NCBI GenBank assembly: GCA_015655565.1
Contig: JAATEU010000596.1
Location: 1 to 8,082 of the forward strand
From: Clostridiales bacterium
GTDB taxonomy: Bacteria; Bacillota; Clostridia; Lachnospirales; Lachnospiraceae
Length of the DNA: 8,082 bases
Reading direction: 5' to 3'
Shown: positions 1 to 6,952 of the stretch, piece by piece
Layout: each line of letters starts with the position of its first letter
How positions within the stretch are numbered: the stretch's first letter is position 1
Notes under the pieces: generated by a model
The model's input: the letters and a program-made list of their open reading frames with translations, nothing else
Told to the model about the DNA's origin: nothing
Databases searched by the model: none
Program-made: the position numbers and the translations under genes

Positions 1-3000
1 GTCATGTTAAAGTAGCTTTTAAAATTGATTATGTAAAAACCGGATGTATTGAAGCTACTACAACGGAAGAAAAAGTATTACAGCTGGATGCCAATGATGC
101 AACGTCAAATACCGGACAGATTGAACTTATCTACACCAATAATTTTAATGTTGATGTAGGAAATCCTGCTGTTTCGTGGGAGAGTGAAGATGTAAGCGTA
201 GCCACTGTTAGTTCATCAGGGTTGGTAACAGCAGTCGGTGCCGGAACAACCACAATTAATGTTTACACGAATACGGTATCTACCGGATCGGTAGCCCAGC
301 AAGCAAGCCTGACTGTGGTGGTATCGCCTTTAGCCTTGGATTCTGATAATACTTATCAGTCTGAATATACTATAACCAGTAACGATACAAATGTTTATAT
401 AGACAGTAATGCAACCTATGCAACAAATCTGGACTGGGAAGTTTATGACAGCAGTAATAAACTGATTACCTCTTCCGATACAGGCAAACTGGAATATACG
501 GTCAGTTCCACAAGCGGCAGGGTTACAATCAGCAATGCAAAGGCAGGGATATATTATATATATGCCTATGCGGGGGAAGATTACAGCGCAGATAACAGCA
601 ATATCAACTTTCTTAAAGTCACCTTAAAAGTTCCTATCAATCTGGATGATGCCACTTCGATTATCATGAATGTCGGGGATGCCTACAGCATAATGGATAA
701 TACCAATATTCCGTCAGTAGACACTTTTAATTATACTAACAGTAATTCAAGCATAGCAAGTATATCAGCTTCTACCGGCATTATTACTGCAAAAAGTAAA
801 GGAACTGCTACGGTTACTTTAACAGTGCCGGATTCGGTCCAGGACCAATTACAGCTGGATAGCAATACATATACAATAAATGTCACGGTTATTGACGGAA
901 TCTCCTTAAGTTATACTACGGCAACAATTTATACATCCGGTACAATTTTACTGGAGGCGGTTACAACGGATTCTACAAAAACGATTACCTGGACTTCCAG
1001 TGATACCGGAATAGCTGCGGTACAAGATGGTTTGGTGACTGGTGTCAGTGAGGGCAGTGCTATCATAACTGCATCCCAGACGATTAACGGTATAGTAAAA
1101 TCCGCCACCTGTAAAATTACCGTACAGCAGTCAGTTAATACAATTACAATAGAGCCGTCCGAAGTTTCAATTGATATTAATGAATATAAAACATTAAAAG
1201 CAACCATAGAACCGGACAGCTTAAGCAACGTTTCGCTTAAATGGTCATCTTCGAATGAAGATGTAGTTATTATATCAGATTATGGTGACCTTACTGCAAC
1301 TATACGGGGTGTTTCAGGTGGAACAGCAGTAATAACGGCAATTAATGATGAAAATGTGATTGTTGGCTACTGCCATGTTACGGTAGAACAGACGGTAACC
1401 GGTATTACATTATCTAAGACAGATGTGACAGTAGATTTATCATCAGATAAATTGCAATTAACAGCAACTGTAACACCAAGTAATGCAACCAATAGAAATG
1501 TCATATGGAGTTCTACAAATACCAAGGTTGCAACCGTGAATGAATATGGAGAAGTTACTTTACTGAAAGTCGGAAGTACATCAATTATTGCAACTTCAGA
1601 AGATAATGCTTCTGTTACAGCAATATGTAATATTACGGTTGAGACACCTGTAACGTCTGTAGAATTGGATGATTCTAAGTTGACCATGTATGTAGGAGAT
1701 ACTAAGAAATTAACTTATGAGGTCTCGCCATCCAGTGCAAGCGAAGATATTGAGATTTCATGGAGTTCAACGAATTCCTCTGTGGCAAGTGTAAGTTCTA
1801 CCGGAAAAGTTACTGCGAAAAAAGCAGGGCAGACTATTATAATTTTGGAAACGGAGGACGGACTTATATCTACTTGCACTATTACGGTAAAACAAAAAGC
1901 CACAGGTATAAGCCTTGACGTTGAAGATTTGCAAATATATGCAGGAGAAACCTATGAGATTGAAGCTACTGTTACTCCAAGCAGCAGTACGGATTATACA
2001 ATTGCATGGAAGTCATCAGATACCTCTGTTGCAACAGTAGACAGTGACGGCAAGGTAACCGGAATAGCAAATGGAAATGTTTTAATAACTGCTAAATTAT
2101 CAACGGGTGATGTAGCTTATTGTGATGTAACGGTAAAGACTAAATCTACTGGCATTGAATTGAATTATTATGAAAAATCATTAGTAATCGGTGAAAAGTT
2201 TACTCTTACAGCTTCTGCTTTACCTAACAATACATCGGATTCAATTAGTATATCATGGACAAGTTCAAAAACTTCCGTAGCTACCGTATCAGCATCCGGA
2301 GCTGTAACCGGCATAAAAGGTGGTACGGCAATCATAACTGCAAAATCATCTGACGGAAAATATTCGGCGTACTGTGTGGTTACTGTAGTTGAAAATGTAA
2401 CAAGCATAAAATTAAATAAAACCAGTTATAAGCTGGGATTAGGGAAGAGTTATACGTTAGTGGCAACGCTAAATACCAATTCTGCCACTAATCCGGCTAT
2501 TAAATGGACATCAAGTAACAGTAAGATTGCTACTGTAGATTCAAAAGGTAAAGTTACCGGTAAAACCCTTGGAAATGCAACGATAACAGCTACGGCGCAG
2601 AATGGCAGCGGAGTTCAGGCAACCTGTGAGATAAGAGTGGTAAAAGCAGTAACTTCCATATCTATCAGTAAAACCTCAGTTACTACGGTTGTGGGAAGAA
2701 GCTTTACATTAAGTGCAACCGTAAAACCCTCGAATGCTACTTATAAAACGGTTAACTGGAGTTCCGGCGATAATTCCGTAGCAATTGTGGATTCTGACGG
2801 TAAAGTAACAGCATTAAAAGAAGGTACCGTGACAATTAAAGCAACGGCAAAAGATAGCAGCGGCAAAGCAGCGTATTGCTATGTAATTGTTCAGCCACGG
2901 ACGCCGGCAACCGGTGTAACTATTATAAATCAAAATCTAACAATGGTTGTGGGAGAAACCACTACTTTGCAGAAAGCGGTTAATCCTACTACTTCAACAG

Positions 3001-3365
3001 ATCGTTTTACATGGGAAAGTGACAATAATACGGTTGCTTCAGTGGACTCCTCTACCGGAAAGGTAACAGCACGAACATCGGGTATAGCAAATATTACAAT
3101 TATGACGGAATCCGGTAAAACTGCTACTGCCAAAGTAACAGTGGTAGGTCTTAATACAACAAAACTTGTACTGGAGCAATATTCTACTTATAAGTTATCA
3201 GTTATTGGAATAACAACAGGAATTACTTGGGATGTGGAAGATAATGAGATAGCTACGGTAACAAGTGGGTTGGTAACCTCCAGAAGAATTGGAACAACTG
3301 CTATTACAGCAACTGTAAACGGCAGACGTTTAACCTGTAAATTACAGGTTGTAAAAATAAAATAA
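1..3365 (+). CDS. Large extracellular protein of tandem BIG2 (bacterial Ig-like group 2) domains, 5'-truncated by the window
   Basis: The reading frame is open from the left edge (first complete codon at 3) to a TAA at 3363-3365, about 1,120 visible residues. The true start lies upstream, so the ATG at 222 is not the start. The protein is a chain of roughly 80-85-residue modules. Each carries the BIG2 signature: a T-G-I-x-L-type first strand, a W-x-S-S-(N/D)-x-x-V/I-A-x-V core, a G-x-V-T-A/G turn, a G-x-A-x-I-T-A strand and a final C-x-V-T-V strand. Such domains occur in surface adhesins and as stalks of cell-wall enzymes. Which applies here is unknown, because any catalytic, S-layer-homology or signal region would be N-terminal and outside the window. 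The C-terminus stops a few residues after the last module, with no LPxTG motif, hydrophobic tail or choline-binding repeats. BIG2 assignment is confident; the adhesin role is inference. Confidence 0.9.
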   Translation, partial: HVKVAFKIDYVKTGCIEATTTEEKVLQLDANDATSNTGQIELIYTNNFNVDVGNPAVSWESEDVSVATVSSSGLVTAVGAGTTTINVYTNTVSTGSVAQQASLTVVVSPLALDSDNTYQSEYTITSNDTNVYIDSNATYATNLDWEVYDSSNKLITSSDTGKLEYTVSSTSGRVTISNAKAGIYYIYAYAGEDYSADNSNINFLKVTLKVPINLDDATSIIMNVGDAYSIMDNTNIPSVDTFNYTNSNSSIASISASTGIITAKSKGTATVTLTVPDSVQDQLQLDSNTYTINVTVIDGISLSYTTATIYTSGTILLEAVTTDSTKTITWTSSDTGIAAVQDGLVTGVSEGSAIITASQTINGIVKSATCKITVQQSVNTITIEPSEVSIDINEYKTLKATIEPDSLSNVSLKWSSSNEDVVIISDYGDLTATIRGVSGGTAVITAINDENVIVGYCHVTVEQTVTGITLSKTDVTVDLSSDKLQLTATVTPSNATNRNVIWSSTNTKVATVNEYGEVTLLKVGSTSIIATSEDNASVTAICNITVETPVTSVELDDSKLTMYVGDTKKLTYEVSPSSASEDIEISWSSTNSSVASVSSTGKVTAKKAGQTIIILETEDGLISTCTITVKQKATGISLDVEDLQIYAGETYEIEATVTPSSSTDYTIAWKSSDTSVATVDSDGKVTGIANGNVLITAKLSTGDVAYCDVTVKTKSTGIELNYYEKSLVIGEKFTLTASALPNNTSDSISISWTSSKTSVATVSASGAVTGIKGGTAIITAKSSDGKYSAYCVVTVVENVTSIKLNKTSYKLGLGKSYTLVATLNTNSATNPAIKWTSSNSKIATVDSKGKVTGKTLGNATITATAQNGSGVQATCEIRVVKAVTSISISKTSVTTVVGRSFTLSATVKPSNATYKTVNWSSGDNSVAIVDSDGKVTALKEGTVTIKATAKDSSGKAAYCYVIVQPRTPATGVTIINQNLTMVVGETTTLQKAVNPTTSTDRFTWESDNNTVASVDSSTGKVTARTSGIANITIMTESGKTATAKVTVVGLNTTKLVLEQYSTYKLSVIGITTGITWDVEDNEIATVTSGLVTSRRIGTTAITATVNGRRLTCKLQVVKIK
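327..632 (+). other. Divergent ~100-residue module between BIG2 domains
   Basis: This part of the BIG2 protein lacks the W-x-S-S and G-x-V-T-A hallmarks of its neighbours. It is rich in Ser, Asn, Asp and Tyr, with a Tyr-rich strand around 547-582. The alternating hydrophobic pattern and a final L-K-V-T-L-K-V strand suggest another beta-sandwich, possibly a pre-peptidase-C-like or Ig-like fold. I do not recognise a specific family. Confidence 0.45.
633..3362 (+). repeat. Eleven consecutive BIG2-type modules (protein-level tandem repeat)
   Basis: Approximate module starts are 633, 891, 1131, 1392, 1644, 1893, 2139, 2391, 2643, 2898 and 3147, giving a period of about 250 bp. An incomplete further module lies before 326. 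The modules are clearly homologous in protein sequence but well diverged in DNA, so this is an old repeat array rather than a recent expansion. The first (633-890) and last (3147-3362) are the most divergent. Boundaries are read by eye from the recurring W-x-S-S and V-T-V motifs and may be off by a few residues. Confidence 0.8.
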
Positions 3366-3380
3366 ATAATCGTCTGACGA

Positions 3381-3408
3381 AAGCGCTAAAGGCGCTTGAG
3401 GAGTTTTT
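3381..3408 (+). terminator. Weak terminator-like hairpin after the BIG2 gene
   Basis: AAGCGC (3381-3386) pairs perfectly with GCGCTT (3392-3397) around a 5-nt loop. A five-T run follows at 3404-3408, separated by six bases (GAGGAG). It begins 15 bases after the BIG2 stop codon. The stem is short and the T-run displaced, so termination may be inefficient; it is still the best candidate for the end of this transcript. Confidence 0.45.
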
Positions 3409-3591
3409 GCACTGCAGAAGTGTTATAAACAATTAACAAAACATTAGAAACATTCGGATTCTGTCCTGAACTGTAAGCCACAGGACACTTCCCCTCCCGG
3501 TTCCATTTACTTTGTGGGCAAAGCGTCCCAATTATAAGCCGCTCCTTTAAAATACCCAGCTAATTTCGGCTAATTTCATCCAAAAAACCAT
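3409..3591. other. Intergenic stretch with small inverted repeats, no gene seen
   Basis: No credible coding region is visible here. TGTCCTG (3462-3468) pairs with CAGGACA (3481-3487) across a 12-nt loop. CTTTG (3510-3514) pairs with CAAAG (3519-3523) across a tetraloop. The segment 3455-3545 contains C-rich, more GC-rich sequence than the flanking AT-rich DNA, as a dispersed intergenic repeat or remnant might. Just upstream of the recN promoter, GCTAATTTC occurs twice (3559-3567 and 3569-3577) at a 10-bp period. Confidence 0.4.
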
Positions 3592-3620
3592 TTGCGAATC
3601 TTAACGTAATATGGTAAAAT
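3592..3620 (+). promoter_or_regulatory. SigA-type promoter of recN with extended -10
   Basis: The -35 is TTGCGA (3592-3597) and the -10 is TAAAAT (3615-3620), with an optimal 17-bp spacer. A TG at 3612-3613, one base before the -10, gives an extended -10 element. The predicted start is near 3627, leaving a leader of about 80 nt before the recN ATG. recN therefore appears to have its own promoter instead of relying on readthrough from upstream. Confidence 0.7.
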
Positions 3621-3626
3621 AAACGC

Positions 3627-3640
3627 AGAACATATGTTTA
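3627..3640. promoter_or_regulatory. LexA/DinR-like SOS operator overlapping the recN start site
   Basis: The sequence AGAACATATGTTTA fits the Gram-positive LexA (DinR) consensus CGAACRNRYGTTYC at every position except the two outermost, with the GAAC-4-GTTY core intact. It lies seven bases after the -10, over the predicted transcription start, where a bound repressor would block initiation. recN is a classic LexA-controlled gene in E. coli, so the placement is biologically sensible. Binding is inferred, not shown. Confidence 0.6.
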
Positions 3641-3670
3641 TGGAGCTTGGGGAGCCACCGCAGAGAAATT

Positions 3671-3701
3671 GTTTGTTAAAAGCAAAACAAACCATAGGAG
3701 G
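3671..3701 (+). promoter_or_regulatory. recN ribosome-binding site preceded by a leader hairpin
   Basis: AGGAGG (3696-3701) lies six bases before the ATG at 3708, a near-ideal Shine-Dalgarno site that fixes the start. Immediately upstream, GTTTGTT (3671-3677) pairs perfectly with AACAAAC (3686-3692) around an 8-nt loop, ending three bases before the Shine-Dalgarno. The stem is AT-rich and has no T-run, so it is not a terminator. It could modestly shape ribosome access or mRNA stability. Confidence 0.6.
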
Positions 3702-3707
3702 AACTGA

Positions 3708-5390
3708 ATGTTACTGAATTTACATGTTAAGAATTTTGCAATCATTGACGAAGTAGATGTAACTTTTAAAGACAACCTTAATATTCTTACCGGTGAGACC
3801 GGAGCCGGAAAGTCAATTATTATCGGCTCAATTAATGTAGCCCTTGGAGGCAAAATATCGAAAGACATTATCCGGAAGGGTTCGGACTATGCCTTGGTGG
3901 AACTATTATTCCAGATAGAGGATGACCATATAATTAAAGCACTAAGTGAAATGGATTTACCGGCTGAAGACGGCCAGATTATCATAAGCAGAAAAATAAC
4001 GAATGGTAAAAGCATAAGTAAAATTAATGGTGAAACCGTTACCACAGGAGCATTAAAAGAAATTGCCGGTTTATTAATTGATATACATGGTCAACATGAG
4101 TATCAATCCCTGCTTTATAAAGAAAAGCATTTAGATATCGTGGATCGGTTTGCAAAAGATTCCATTGGTGTTATAAAAAAACAGTTGGAATCAGATTATA
4201 AGGAGTACATAACGATCCGTAATAAATTGGCGGAGCTTAAAATCGATGAAGATAAAAGACTGCGGGAAATATCATTTTTGGAATATGAAATTAATGAAAT
4301 TAAAAGTGCAGTCTTAAAAAATGGAGAAGATGAAATTCTCGCAGCAGAATTTAAAAAGCTTTCTAATGCAAAAGCAATTGCAGAAGGTCTGAATCATGTA
4401 TATGACCTGATGAGCTATCAGATATCTGATTCAGCAGGTGATAATATCGGCAGGACAGTAAAACAACTGATGAAGCTTATGGAATACGATGATTCCATAT
4501 CCGGTTTATATAATCAAATGATAGATATAGAAACTCTGTTAAATGATTTTAACCGTGATTTAACCGATTATATAGAAGGTATGAATAATCATGAAGAGGA
4601 TTTATCCGTAACGGTACAACGTCTGGATTTAATTAATCATTTAAAATCCAAATATGGTTACACAATTCCGGATATACTAAAATATTGTGAAGAAAGTGAA
4701 AATAAACTTTCCCAATATAATAATTATGAAGAAACCATGGCAGAACTATCAAGGCAATTAACACAACAGGAGAAAAAAATAAAAATACTTTCTGAACAAC
4801 TGTCAGCTGTGCGGCAGGATAAGGCAAAGGAATTAACCTCTAAAATGAAGGAGGCTTTAATTGATTTGAATTTTATAGATGTTCGGTTCGAAATGCTTTT
4901 TAAGCCTAACGGCCATTATACGGCAAATGGATTTGATGATGCGGAATTTTTAATATCAACCAATCCCGGTGAAGAAATTAAACCGTTATCCAAGGTGGCT
5001 TCCGGAGGAGAATTATCAAGAATTATGCTGGCGATTAAATCGGTATTGGCAGATAAGGATGATATAAATACCTTAATTTTTGACGAAATCGATGTTGGTG
5101 TAAGTGGAAGAACTGCGCAGAAAGTATCTGAAAAGTTATCCATGATAGCCGGAAGTCATCAGGTTTTGTGCATTACACATCTGCCGCAGATAGCAGCTAT
5201 GGCTGATTACCATTATATTATTGAAAAAACGACGGACGGTTTTTCTACCAGGACTTCCATAAGGAATTTAGAGGAAAAAGAATCCATTGAGGAAATTGCA
5301 AGAATCTTAGGTGGTGCAGCCATTACGGATACGGTTATGCATAGTGCCAAAGAAATGAAAGAATTGGCAAAAAAAACTAAAAAATATTAG
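3708..5390 (+). CDS. recN: DNA repair protein RecN
   Basis: RecN is an SMC-like cytoplasmic ATPase that acts early at DNA double-strand breaks, helping to hold ends together for RecA-dependent repair. The 560 residues match the usual family length. The N-terminus starts with the typical L-x-V-x-N-F-A-I-I-D-E. Walker A is GETGAGKS (residues 29-36). A charged, heptad-rich region at about 155-375 forms the central coiled coil. The ABC signature SGGELSR begins at S432, Walker B ends in D459-E460 (IFDEID), followed by the D-loop GVSGRTA, and the switch histidine in ITHLPQ is H491. Every ATPase motif is intact. Start chosen from the AGGAGG six bases upstream. It has its own promoter with a LexA-like operator and ends at a strong terminator, so it looks monocistronic. 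Confidence 0.97.
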   Translation: MLLNLHVKNFAIIDEVDVTFKDNLNILTGETGAGKSIIIGSINVALGGKISKDIIRKGSDYALVELLFQIEDDHIIKALSEMDLPAEDGQIIISRKITNGKSISKINGETVTTGALKEIAGLLIDIHGQHEYQSLLYKEKHLDIVDRFAKDSIGVIKKQLESDYKEYITIRNKLAELKIDEDKRLREISFLEYEINEIKSAVLKNGEDEILAAEFKKLSNAKAIAEGLNHVYDLMSYQISDSAGDNIGRTVKQLMKLMEYDDSISGLYNQMIDIETLLNDFNRDLTDYIEGMNNHEEDLSVTVQRLDLINHLKSKYGYTIPDILKYCEESENKLSQYNNYEETMAELSRQLTQQEKKIKILSEQLSAVRQDKAKELTSKMKEALIDLNFIDVRFEMLFKPNGHYTANGFDDAEFLISTNPGEEIKPLSKVASGGELSRIMLAIKSVLADKDDINTLIFDEIDVGVSGRTAQKVSEKLSMIAGSHQVLCITHLPQIAAMADYHYIIEKTTDGFSTRTSIRNLEEKESIEEIARILGGAAITDTVMHSAKEMKELAKKTKKY

Positions 5391-5437
5391 TTTGAAATTA
5401 AATTAAATAGGTATACTATCAAAAGGTAGTTATGCAG

Positions 5438-5467
5438 GGATATACACTTGGTGTATATCCTTTTTTT
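5438..5467 (+). terminator. Strong rho-independent terminator of recN
   Basis: GGATATACAC (5438-5447) and GTGTATATCC (5451-5460) form a perfect 10-bp stem, or 9 bp with a five-base loop. Seven Ts follow directly (5461-5467). It lies 47 bases after the recN stop codon. A smaller hairpin, ACTATC with GGTAGT (5415-5430, one G-T pair), precedes it. Confidence 0.93.
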
Positions 5468-5564
5468 ATCTGATAGGAATTTGCGTCCTGTCAGATAAAA
5501 AACATGATCTGAAGATGCGCATAACGCGCAAGCGGAAATTTGTCACTGATGTGACAGCGTGTCA
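5462..5564. repeat. Cluster of palindromes between the two terminators
   Basis: Four inverted repeats follow closely. ATCTGATAGGA (5468-5478) pairs with TCCTGTCAGAT (5486-5496), with one T-G pair and a 7-nt loop; this stem can be extended by T6 (5462-5467) with A6 (5497-5502). TGCGC (5516-5520) pairs with GCGCA (5526-5530). TGTCAC (5541-5546) pairs with GTGACA (5551-5556) around TGAT. TGACA (5552-5556) can instead pair with TGTCA (5560-5564). The TCTGA/TCAGA motif recurs and reappears in the next terminator. No coding region is visible. A dispersed intergenic repeat or structured RNA is possible; identity unknown. Confidence 0.6.
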
Positions 5565-5569
5565 GCGCC

Positions 5570-5598
5570 AGAGTCTGACTTGTCAGACTCTTTCTTTT
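5570..5598 (+). terminator. Second strong terminator upstream of spoIVB
   Basis: AGAGTCTGAC (5570-5579) and GTCAGACTCT (5582-5591) are perfect complements, and the TTTCTTTT tract at 5591-5598 completes a rho-independent terminator. A two-base gap means the innermost pairs open to form the loop. It stands 67 bases before the spoIVB start, insulating spoIVB from recN and making a separate spoIVB promoter between here and the gene necessary. No clean SigG or SigF promoter could be read there. Confidence 0.85.
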
Positions 5599-5652
5599 AA
5601 CGGCTTTTAACAGGGAACAATGCCGTAATTTATCACAATAGAAACCTGAGAT

Positions 5653-5657
5653 GGGAG
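5653..5657 (+). promoter_or_regulatory. Ribosome-binding site that decides the spoIVB start
   Basis: GGGAG lies eight bases before the ATG at 5666. The in-frame ATG at 5651 overlaps this site and has no comparable purine-rich sequence upstream. The start at 5666 is therefore preferred and shortens the protein by five residues. Confidence 0.7.
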
Positions 5658-5665
5658 CTAAACTT

Positions 5666-6952
5666 ATGCATAGAAAGTTTGTATACCGTAAGATACTAAT
5701 TTTCTTATTATGTATAAATATCGCTGTTCTGTTATTTTTTACTTATAAGGAATTAGATGATAGTATACCGGATAAGATTAAGATGATGGCGGGTGAGAAT
5801 GAAGATTTTGATTTTAATCTTCCTTTTGAAGGAAAATTCGTTTCCAATAATGTAGAAGTAATCAGTGTGAATAATCAAAGTATATCAACCGATCAGATTA
5901 AATTAGATTTAAATGAACCATTTACATTAAAATTATCCAAAACCGGTGAATATATTATAAATTTAAAGCTATTTGGATTCTTAAATTTTAAACAAATAGA
6001 GTTGGGTGTTATTGAAACCATGGAGCTGCTCCCAAGTGGAAGTCCCATAGGGATTTATGTGGAAACGGACGGGGTGATGGTATTGGGAACAGGAGTCATT
6101 AATGCGGCTGACGGATTAAATTATGAACCGGCGTTAAATAAGCTCAAGTCAGGCGACTATATCATTGCTGTAAACAATATTACTATTAATAACAAGAAAG
6201 AATTAATTAGTGCAATTCAGGCTTGCAATGGAGATGAGCTGAAAATCGATGTCAGAAGAGATGAAAAAGACGTCCAATATATGATATCACCAGTCAGGAC
6301 TGCCAGCGGTGAATATAAAATAGGTGCGTGGATCCGTGACAATACGCAGGGTATTGGTACATTGACATTTATTACACAGGAGGGGGAATTTGGAGCCTTG
6401 GGTCACGGCATAACGGATATTGATACAAGCCTGATTATGGAAATTAACCGCGGTTATGTCTATTCAGCGAATATTATGACAATCATTAAAGGCAGGCAGG
6501 GTGTGCCGGGTGAATTAATCGGGCTAATTAATCAAAGTGAAAAATATAAAATTGGTAATATCATAAAAAATACGAATCAGGGTATTTTTGGTAATCTAAA
6601 TGATAATTATAATATTACGGGTAAGAAAGGGTATATTCCTATCGGTTTAAAGCAGGAAGTGGAAGTTGGTCCTGCTACCATTCTTTGCTGTGTAGATAAT
6701 GAAATAAAGGAATATAACATCAAAATTGAGAAGATTGATATAAATAGCTCCAGTCCTAATAAAGGTATGGTTATCAGTATTGCGGATGAAGAACTTCTTC
6801 AATTAACAGGTGGTATTGTTCAAGGAATGAGCGGAAGTCCCATTTTACAGAACGGAAAAATCATCGGGGCTGTTACTCACGTATTTATACAGGATTCTAC
6901 CAAAGGTTACGGTACGTTTATTGAAAATATGATTAATAATCTGGAAAGATAA
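5666..6952 (+). CDS. spoIVB: SpoIVB, sporulation signalling serine protease (peptidase family S55)
   Basis: SpoIVB is made in the forespore and secreted into the space between forespore and mother-cell membranes. In Bacillus it cleaves SpoIVFA, releasing SpoIVFB to process pro-SigK. The start at 5666 gives 428 residues, close to the 426 of B. subtilis. A basic N-terminus and one hydrophobic segment (about 10-27) form an uncleaved signal or anchor. A PDZ domain spans about 125-212, starting near PSGSPIGIY. The S55 protease domain follows, with H247 in GALGHG, D374 in ADEELL and S389 in GMSGSP. The H-D and D-S intervals (127 and 15) equal those of the B. subtilis triad H236, D363, S378. The protein ends shortly after the conserved G-A-V-T-H-V-F block, without the longer Bacillus tail. 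An alternative ATG at 5651 has no good ribosome site. Confidence 0.96.
   Translation: MHRKFVYRKILIFLLCINIAVLLFFTYKELDDSIPDKIKMMAGENEDFDFNLPFEGKFVSNNVEVISVNNQSISTDQIKLDLNEPFTLKLSKTGEYIINLKLFGFLNFKQIELGVIETMELLPSGSPIGIYVETDGVMVLGTGVINAADGLNYEPALNKLKSGDYIIAVNNITINNKKELISAIQACNGDELKIDVRRDEKDVQYMISPVRTASGEYKIGAWIRDNTQGIGTLTFITQEGEFGALGHGITDIDTSLIMEINRGYVYSANIMTIIKGRQGVPGELIGLINQSEKYKIGNIIKNTNQGIFGNLNDNYNITGKKGYIPIGLKQEVEVGPATILCCVDNEIKEYNIKIEKIDINSSSPNKGMVISIADEELLQLTGGIVQGMSGSPILQNGKIIGAVTHVFIQDSTKGYGTFIENMINNLER

Noticed and set aside
929..3133. Several minus-strand open frames of 62-106 codons inside the BIG2 gene
   Set aside because: They are antisense to a strongly supported coding frame, recur at the same place in successive repeats, and show no ribosome sites or recognisable products.
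3444..3506. Minus-strand 20-residue ORF in the BIG2-recN gap
   Set aside because: There is GC-rich purine sequence but no clear ribosome site or promoter, and the length is within chance expectation. It may only reflect the sequence of a repeat.
3638..3868. Minus-strand 76-codon frame over the recN start
   Set aside because: It overlaps the conserved RecN N-terminus including Walker A, and no promoter or ribosome site supports it.
4633..5143. Minus-strand frames of 64 and 75 codons inside recN
   Set aside because: They are shadows of the RecN reading frame, with no independent support.
5393..5417. Promoter-like TTGAAA and TATACT after recN
   Set aside because: The 13-bp spacer is too short for a functional SigA promoter.
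5613..5640. SigF-like -10 (GGGAACAAT, 5613-5621) and SigG-like -10 (CACAATA, 5634-5640) before spoIVB
   Set aside because: Neither has a matching -35 at the right distance, and the SigG-like one has a mismatch. A forespore promoter is expected here but was not convincingly seen.
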